Assembly: GCA_029287515.1 (NCBI GenBank)
Contig: JARFQZ010000206.1
Span: 1-9,494 of the forward strand
DNA length: 9,494 nt
Direction of reading: 5' to 3'
Origin: Lysobacterales bacterium
GTDB taxonomy: Bacteria; Pseudomonadota; Gammaproteobacteria; Xanthomonadales; SZUA-36
Part shown: in pieces, positions 4,968 through 9,494 of the stretch
Numbering within the stretch: position 1 is the first letter of the stretch
Layout of the letters: every line of letters starts with the position of its first letter
The notes under the pieces: generated by a model
What the model saw: the letters and a program-made list of their open reading frames with translations, nothing else
Databases searched by the model: none
Told to the model about the DNA's origin: nothing
Position numbers and translations under genes: made by a program

Positions 4968-6560
4968 TCAGACAAGCGGATCACCTGAAGCGTCGACAAT
5001 ACCGGCTGCCGTGAGCCTCTCTCTTAACGGTTCAAGCTCAATCGCATAGTGATGCCACAGATCCACTGAACTTGTGTAAATGGGCTCTCTCACCTGCGCA
5101 GCGCTGGCCGTCGAAGAAGCACCCTCGATTTCCTGCACCTCGATGAGCCGTTCGGACCACTCGATCCCTATGAAATCGGCTATCTGTCTTGAAACGTCGA
5201 TCGGGTTTGAAACCAGCTCCTCGTACTTCACGTCCAGGATCGCGCCGGGCATCAACCCGCGCCAGTGATCCATCAACCGGCGATAAGCTACATAATAATC
5301 TGCAAGCTCTGACAGGTCATAAGAAAAGTAATAGGCCTTGCTGAACAGGGTCTTGTACACCGCGAAACAGGTATCCATTGGATTCCGGACCAGGTGCAGG
5401 ATCCGGGCTTTCGGAAACGCCTTGTTTATCAGTCCACAATAAAGGAAATTGAAGGGCGTCTTGTCGATGTAGTATTCAGCCTCTCCGTACATCCCCTTCA
5501 TGCTGTTCCGGTAGTTCCGGGCAATTTCGTTATAGTCCACCTGTAACGCAGCACTCAGTGGATTCATATCGCTGTCCAGGCTTCCAGCAATGAAGTCATT
5601 GATCACGGTGCTGAAAGCCAGTGTGAAGTCGTAAGATTCTTCCGCCGACCTGGCGCCTTCGTGCTGGCGGATGATGCGTTCCACCAGTGTTGTGCCGGTA
5701 CGTGGCATGCCGACGATAAAGACTGGCCTGTCCGTTGCCGTCGATTCGGGAATGCCCGCAAAGGCCTCGGGCTGGAATGTCTCGATCAGGTCATTGATAT
5801 TTTTCAGTTCACCCGCCAGGTTGAAGTTGACCCGCTTACGCTGGATCGCCGCACCCGACTGGAGTGCTTCGAATGACTCGCTGTACTCGCCGATATCTTC
5901 CAATTCCCGCGCCAGTGCGTAATTTCCATTGACCCTTTCGGATTCGGGTAATTGCCCGGCAAGAAATTTCCTGATGCTGTCCACATGATTATTTTCGGGT
6001 GTCTGTTTCCGAAGCTGCGCCCTCAGGAGCAGTTTTCGCCCTTTAGCCGACAATGGGAGCGCCAGGAAGTCCGAGACGGCTTCTTCTGCCTTGTCGGTCT
6101 TACCCAGGAAAAACTGGTTGGTCGAAAATTCAAACAGAAATTTGGGGTTCTTCGGGTCGAGTTCTCCGGCCTTCAACAAAAAAGCTTCAGCGTCGGCGTG
6201 ATTCCCGCACTGACTGAAAACCTGTGCCGCCTCCAGTTGAACAGCTACATCATCGGGAAAACGGGCTGCGGCCGCAGAGGCGGTTTCCTGTGCCAGCAGG
6301 CCCTGGCGGCACATCACTTCGACATGCGCTTTTTTCAACAGCAACTGGGGCTGCCTGTCGTCGATCGAGACCGCCTGGTTGATATGTTCCAACGCCTGCT
6401 TCAAACGGTTTTGTACGATTGCTACCTCGCAGGCCAGGTAGTGGGAGGTAGCGGAGTCAGGTAATTCCCCCAGCACCTGCGAACTCAGCTGCGCTGCGCG
6501 CTGCACCTGTCCTTCGGTGAGCAGTTTCATTGCTAAATCAATTTTTTCCAGTGGATTCAT
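4968..6560 (-). CDS. TPR-containing sulfotransferase, second of the pair
   Basis: The 530-residue protein joins N-terminal tetratricopeptide-like helical repeats (about 1-170, continuing loosely to 260) to a C-terminal PAPS-dependent sulfotransferase domain (about 278-510). The 5'-phosphosulfate loop is FIVGMPRTGTTLVERII (281-297; R287, T288, T291). DKTPFNF is at 366-372, and the 3'-phosphate motif is RNPMDTCFAVY at 392-402. In that motif the usual serine eight residues after the arginine is Ala400, unlike the upstream paralogue. Such enzymes transfer sulfate from PAPS to hydroxyl or amine groups; the TPR part is thought to bind the acceptor or partners. The acceptor here is unknown. No signal peptide is seen. 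The start ATG overlaps the stop of the upstream gene by four bases (ATGA), so translation is coupled. Confidence 0.9.
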   Translation of the reverse strand: MNPLEKIDLAMKLLTEGQVQRAAQLSSQVLGELPDSATSHYLACEVAIVQNRLKQALEHINQAVSIDDRQPQLLLKKAHVEVMCRQGLLAQETASAAAARFPDDVAVQLEAAQVFSQCGNHADAEAFLLKAGELDPKNPKFLFEFSTNQFFLGKTDKAEEAVSDFLALPLSAKGRKLLLRAQLRKQTPENNHVDSIRKFLAGQLPESERVNGNYALARELEDIGEYSESFEALQSGAAIQRKRVNFNLAGELKNINDLIETFQPEAFAGIPESTATDRPVFIVGMPRTGTTLVERIIRQHEGARSAEESYDFTLAFSTVINDFIAGSLDSDMNPLSAALQVDYNEIARNYRNSMKGMYGEAEYYIDKTPFNFLYCGLINKAFPKARILHLVRNPMDTCFAVYKTLFSKAYYFSYDLSELADYYVAYRRLMDHWRGLMPGAILDVKYEELVSNPIDVSRQIADFIGIEWSERLIEVQEIEGASSTASAAQVREPIYTSSVDLWHHYAIELEPLRERLTAAGIVDASGDPLV

Positions 6561-8107
6561 TCTTTGCTTCCGTTTTGATGGTCCGCGTCATTCAGCGCTT
6601 TAAACAGCGGTTGCAGGAACTCCTTGTACTGCTCCCACAGTCGCACCGAGCTGGTATACATGGGTTGACGCACCTGGTAAAAGCTGGCTGTTTTTACCAG
6701 CCCCCTGCTCTGGTGGAAATCCAGGCAGGCGTCCTGCCATTCCAGGTCGCAGGCCGATAACAACTTTCGGATTTCCTGTTCCGGGTTTTGTGTCAGTGAT
6801 TCGTACTCAATATCGTATATCGCGCCCGGCATGACCCGGTGCCAATGCGCCATTAACTCACGGTACAGATTGTGGAACTGACCCACAGTTTTGAGATCAT
6901 AGGCAAACTGGTAATTTTCCGTGGAAAAGTTCTGTTTGTAAATGGACAGGCAGGTATCTCTCGCATCGCGAACGCAATGAATAATCCGCGCATTGGGCAG
7001 CGCGAGCCTGATCAGACCGATCATCTGGAAATTGAATGGAAGTTTGTCCGTTATCCGGCTGGCTTGTGTGTCGAGCCGGCCGGTTTTTTCGAGATACACT
7101 TCACCAACGGATTCAAAGGCCTTTCTAGAATAGTTATTAAGAGGCCTGAATAGAAAATTGCCGGACTTCCGCAGAAACTCACTCACCCCCAGTGAATACA
7201 TGTAATCCAACTCGCCCCCGCCATGAACCTCGGAATGGCTGGCGAGTATTTTTTCAACCAGGGTGGTCCCGGACCGCGGCATCCCGACGATGAAAATGGG
7301 CCTGTCCGAAGCCTGGCCCTCGACCCCGAGACCAGCCATCGCCTCGGCAGTGAACGATTCGATGATACTGTCGTTGAGCGCTTCATCACCGTCAATAATG
7401 TAATTGTATTTCCCGTACCTCAGGTCGTTGCCGGTTTTAAGGTAGTGAAACGCCTTGGGGTAATCTTTCAGGTCTTCAAAAGCCTTGGCCAGGGCGAACG
7501 AAAGGTGGATCCTGCTATCTGTCCCCAGGCTGTTGTCCCGATACAGCTCGAGCATTGAGTCAATATGGGGGTCGTTGACGTCCTCGTACTTGTGGACACC
7601 GGAATACGTAAAGTGAGCCTGGGTGTAAGCAGGCTGCTCCTGCATGATCCTGAGGTAGTGTTCAACGGCTTCTTCCAGCTTTCCCCGGGCCTTGAGTTGG
7701 TTCGCCATCAGGTACCTGGCAGTGAACAGGCCGGGATTGCGAGACAACAGCTTCTGATAGCAACTGATCGCCTTTTCCGTTTCGCCCGCCTGTTCATAAG
7801 CCGATGCCAGGTGCATCCTGGCATCGGGAAAGCGGGGATCGATTGCCAGGGCTTTTTTATACAGGTTACGGGCCTCGGCAAGGCGTTCAGTCCTGGCGCA
7901 AATCATGCCCAGGTTGCTGTAAAGTGCCGCCACTTTCACATTTTCGGCAACAAGGGCGCGATAAGCCGACTCTGCAAATGCAAGATTTCCCGCATTCTGG
8001 GCCTGTACCGCCTGTTGCATCCGGATGCTTTGCTGCTGTGACATCGTCTGCCTGGGTTTTGCCGGCTTTCGGAGCTTCCGCCTGCTTTTTCTTCTTTTAT
8101 TGCTCAC
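6557..8107 (-). CDS. TPR-containing sulfotransferase, first of the pair
   Basis: This has the same two-part design as its downstream neighbour, 516 residues from a GTG start at 8107. A lysine/arginine-rich N-terminus (about 3-20) is followed by TPR units at roughly 40-73, 74-107, 108-141 and 142-170; AEARNLYKKALAIDP is a textbook helix B. The sulfotransferase domain spans about 268-500: PAPS loop FIVGMPRSGTTLVEKI (272-287), DKLPFNF at 354-360, and RDARDTCLSIY at 380-390 with both Arg380 and Ser388 present. This copy therefore has all the expected cofactor residues. The start is uncertain: GTG 8107 has a poor ribosome binding site, and Met22 (8044) is an alternative that would drop the basic tail. 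It lies 29 bases after the esterase gene and overlaps the next gene by four bases. Confidence 0.9.
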   Translation of the reverse strand: MSNKRRKSRRKLRKPAKPRQTMSQQQSIRMQQAVQAQNAGNLAFAESAYRALVAENVKVAALYSNLGMICARTERLAEARNLYKKALAIDPRFPDARMHLASAYEQAGETEKAISCYQKLLSRNPGLFTARYLMANQLKARGKLEEAVEHYLRIMQEQPAYTQAHFTYSGVHKYEDVNDPHIDSMLELYRDNSLGTDSRIHLSFALAKAFEDLKDYPKAFHYLKTGNDLRYGKYNYIIDGDEALNDSIIESFTAEAMAGLGVEGQASDRPIFIVGMPRSGTTLVEKILASHSEVHGGGELDYMYSLGVSEFLRKSGNFLFRPLNNYSRKAFESVGEVYLEKTGRLDTQASRITDKLPFNFQMIGLIRLALPNARIIHCVRDARDTCLSIYKQNFSTENYQFAYDLKTVGQFHNLYRELMAHWHRVMPGAIYDIEYESLTQNPEQEIRKLLSACDLEWQDACLDFHQSRGLVKTASFYQVRQPMYTSSVRLWEQYKEFLQPLFKALNDADHQNGSKE

Positions 8108-8136
8108 AGCCCATTATCCCGTTCAAAGGAAAATTC

Positions 8137-8916
8137 CTACTTGATCTCGTCCTTTGCCCGCAGACCTGCAAATGCCCGGAGACTGTCGTCCAGCAACGGG
8201 CGCCAGTTGTCCCAGTCGTGACCGCCGTCGTTACTGATATGCCGCACCGGATACTCTTTTTCCTTCAGGGTGGCCACGAACCGCCGGGCAGCAGCCTCGT
8301 TGTCCTGCGGCCCGCCATGGGATATGAATATGGCCGAAGAATTCCTGTCTCTCTCCCGGTACACGTCATTGATCACGTCCAGGTGCTTGTCGCTGCCCGG
8401 GGACAACATGACCAGGACCTGGAATGCACCGGGCATCAGCATTCCGAAGCATGCACTGTTGATACCGCCGAACGAAACACCCATGATTCCCCTGTGGGTT
8501 GAGGGATCAGCCCCGGTCCAGCGCCTGGAAACTTCAGGCATCAACTCGGTCAGGTAAAACCTGGCATAGTCGGTATTACACATGAACTCCCTGTTCCGAC
8601 GCGTCTCATCCGGGTAGTCGGGGTCCCGGCTGTCGACAAAAATCGCTGAAACCGGTGCAATTCGGCCATTTTCGATCTCTTCGTCGAGCAGCTCAGCCAT
8701 GCGGCCTGAGCCCAGGAACACCTGGCCATCGGTCACGTATAATTCAGGAAGGGGTTTGCGATCCTTTCCGGGGATGTAAATCCAGTATTGCAGGTCATAT
8801 CCCAATACGTCACTGGTAATGCGGATTGGACCTTCCAGTTTCCCCTTGGCCAGGGCAGGGCTGAGCCAGCAACCCAGAAAAAAACCGAAGAAAATGACCA
8901 TCAGTCGTTTTTTCAT
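8137..8916 (-). CDS. exported esterase-like alpha/beta hydrolase (esterase D / enterochelin-esterase type)
   Basis: The 259-residue protein has a clear signal peptide: MKKR, hydrophobic core 5-17, cleavage probably after ALA at 23. It acts in the periplasm or outside. The fold pattern is that of the esterase D family (PF00756-like): LPELYVTDGQ near the start, IFVDSRDPDY (93-101), the nucleophile elbow GVSFGG with Ser148, candidate acid D205 in SHGGPQDNE, and the histidine H233 in NDGGHDWDNW. The G-GHDW-x-x-W ending is characteristic of this group, which includes esterases acting on siderophores, acyl glycans and glutathione adducts. The substrate is not evident. GAGG lies just before the ATG at good spacing. 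It is the first gene of an operon with two sulfotransferases, so it might hydrolyse an ester on the molecule they sulfate (inference). Confidence 0.85.
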   Translation of the reverse strand: MKKRLMVIFFGFFLGCWLSPALAKGKLEGPIRITSDVLGYDLQYWIYIPGKDRKPLPELYVTDGQVFLGSGRMAELLDEEIENGRIAPVSAIFVDSRDPDYPDETRRNREFMCNTDYARFYLTELMPEVSRRWTGADPSTHRGIMGVSFGGINSACFGMLMPGAFQVLVMLSPGSDKHLDVINDVYRERDRNSSAIFISHGGPQDNEAAARRFVATLKEKEYPVRHISNDGGHDWDNWRPLLDDSLRAFAGLRAKDEIK

Positions 8917-8995
8917 AGAAACCTCAATATGGAAATGGGTTTGCTGAATACGGAAGGATGTCTGAATTCAGCTAAAAAAGAGTGCTTTTTCCGTT

Positions 8996-9045
8996 AAAAT
9001 AATGTAAATTCCGATGTTGGACAATAAGAGTTCAAGAGTTATAGC
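8996..9045. promoter_or_regulatory. candidate overlapping divergent promoters
   Basis: The 228-base gap 8917-9144 separates the esterase operon from the divergent receptor gene. On plus, TGGACA (9018-9023) and TATAGC (9040-9045) have a 16-base spacer. On minus, TTGTCC (9024 to 9019) and TATTTT (9001 to 8996) have a 17-base spacer. Both -35 elements would use the same near-palindrome TTGGACAA (9017-9024), so the two promoters would compete. The matches are moderate, four or five of six. Confidence 0.3.
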
Positions 9046-9060
9046 CCTTTGGGCTGGCTA
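9042..9060. promoter_or_regulatory. dyad upstream of the TonB-dependent receptor, possible operator or leader hairpin
   Basis: AGCCC (9043-9047) and GGGCT (9051-9055) form a 5-bp GC stem with a TTT loop. TAGCC (9042-9046) also pairs with GGCTA (9056-9060) as an alternative. It overlaps the candidate -10 of the receptor promoter, a position suited to a repressor site. There is no T-run, so it is not a terminator. Confidence 0.3.
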
Positions 9061-9144
9061 ACGGTTGGGTGAGAGGAGTCGTTTTTCAGCTTTTTAAACC
9101 CGCCTTAGCGTCTCCAAAAATATAGCACAGATAGGAGATCTACC

Positions 9145-9494
9145 ATGTATCGCAAAAAACATCTAAGTCTTTCGGTGTCCGCTGCGCTTGGCATTACATC
9201 ATTCATGATGATGCCGAGTTATGCACTGGCCCAAGACCAGTCGGCTGATATGGACGACGATGAGATGATCGAAGAGGTCATCGTCACCGGTTCGAGAATT
9301 ATCAGTCAGGACGGTTTCGGTCAAACCAGCCCCGTTGCAGTCGTGGGTATGGAAGACATCAGTTCCTACGGCCTGACCCGTGTCGAGGACGTATTGAACA
9401 ACTTGCCGCAGATTGAAGCATCCAACGTTGCCTTCGATTCTAACGGCGCAACCGGTACGGCATCCATCGACCTGCGCGGTCTGGGTACCAACCG
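9145..9494 (+). CDS. TonB-dependent outer-membrane receptor, N-terminal part (runs off the window)
   Basis: Only the first 116 codons are present. The product starts MYRKKHLSL with a signal peptide whose hydrophobic core is about 9-23 and cleavage is probably after ALA at 29. A short acidic linker (DMDDDEM) leads to the TonB box-like EEVIVTGSRI at 43-52. The plug domain then begins: SPVAVVGMEDISSYGLTRVEDVLNNLPQ and IDLRGLGTNR are typical. Receptors of this type import large or scarce substrates (iron chelates, glycans, vitamins) using TonB energy. The lack of an N-terminal signalling domain means it is not a FecA-type transducer. AGGAG (9133-9137) lies seven bases before the ATG, a strong ribosome binding site. 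It is divergent from the esterase-sulfotransferase operon. Substrate unknown. Confidence 0.92.
   Translation, partial: MYRKKHLSLSVSAALGITSFMMMPSYALAQDQSADMDDDEMIEEVIVTGSRIISQDGFGQTSPVAVVGMEDISSYGLTRVEDVLNNLPQIEASNVAFDSNGATGTASIDLRGLGTN

Noticed and set aside
8975..8990. AAAAAG/CTTTTT inverted repeat as a terminator
   Set aside because: The stem is only six mostly A-T pairs and it lies upstream of both divergent genes, where a terminator is not expected.
9069..9126. Possible leader peptide (GTG at 9069) before the receptor gene
   Set aside because: A frame of 18 codons ends at a TAG at 9123-9125, but the GTG lacks a proper upstream ribosome binding site and the peptide shows no attenuator-like codon run.

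Overview
The window looks like chromosomal DNA of a gammaproteobacterium. AqpZ, HslV and HslU are closest to proteobacterial forms, and the TPR-sulfotransferases beside a TonB-dependent receptor are typical of marine, Chromatiales- or Xanthomonadales-like lineages. That placement is inferred from protein style, not from a marker gene. Genes are packed tightly on both strands; the only long stretch without a gene is 1-412.

Layout. Positions 1-412 hold no credible gene. They carry two head-to-head copies of a structured repeat (stems 7-119 and 249-359) with a smaller hairpin between them. Positions 413-1718 (minus strand) hold a four-helix membrane protein of unknown function followed by the water channel aqpZ. 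Positions 1712-3669 (plus strand) hold a heat-shock-type promoter and the hslV-hslU protease operon, followed by a secreted alpha/beta hydrolase (3695-4447) and a small DUF4826-like protein (4516-4932). Positions 4968-8916 (minus strand) form a three-gene operon: a secreted esterase-like hydrolase, then two different TPR-sulfotransferases joined by an ATGA overlap. From 9145 a TonB-dependent receptor begins, diverging from that operon, and runs off the end of the window.

How the parts work together. HslU (AAA+ unfoldase) and HslV (threonine peptidase) form one cytoplasmic protease, and the promoter in front of them matches the sigma-32 consensus. The sulfotransferase operon and the divergent receptor share a 228-base intergenic region, so they may be co-regulated and act on a common extracellular substrate; this is inference.

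The most interesting signal is the repeat pair at the left edge. Both copies have an identical 49-base apical segment on a stem of about 31 base pairs. The stem sequences differ strongly, but 11 of 31 pairs change on both sides together and none is broken. Wobble pairs in both copies point to the same RNA strand. This looks like a structured RNA or hairpin-DNA element family kept for its pairing rather than for its stem sequence.
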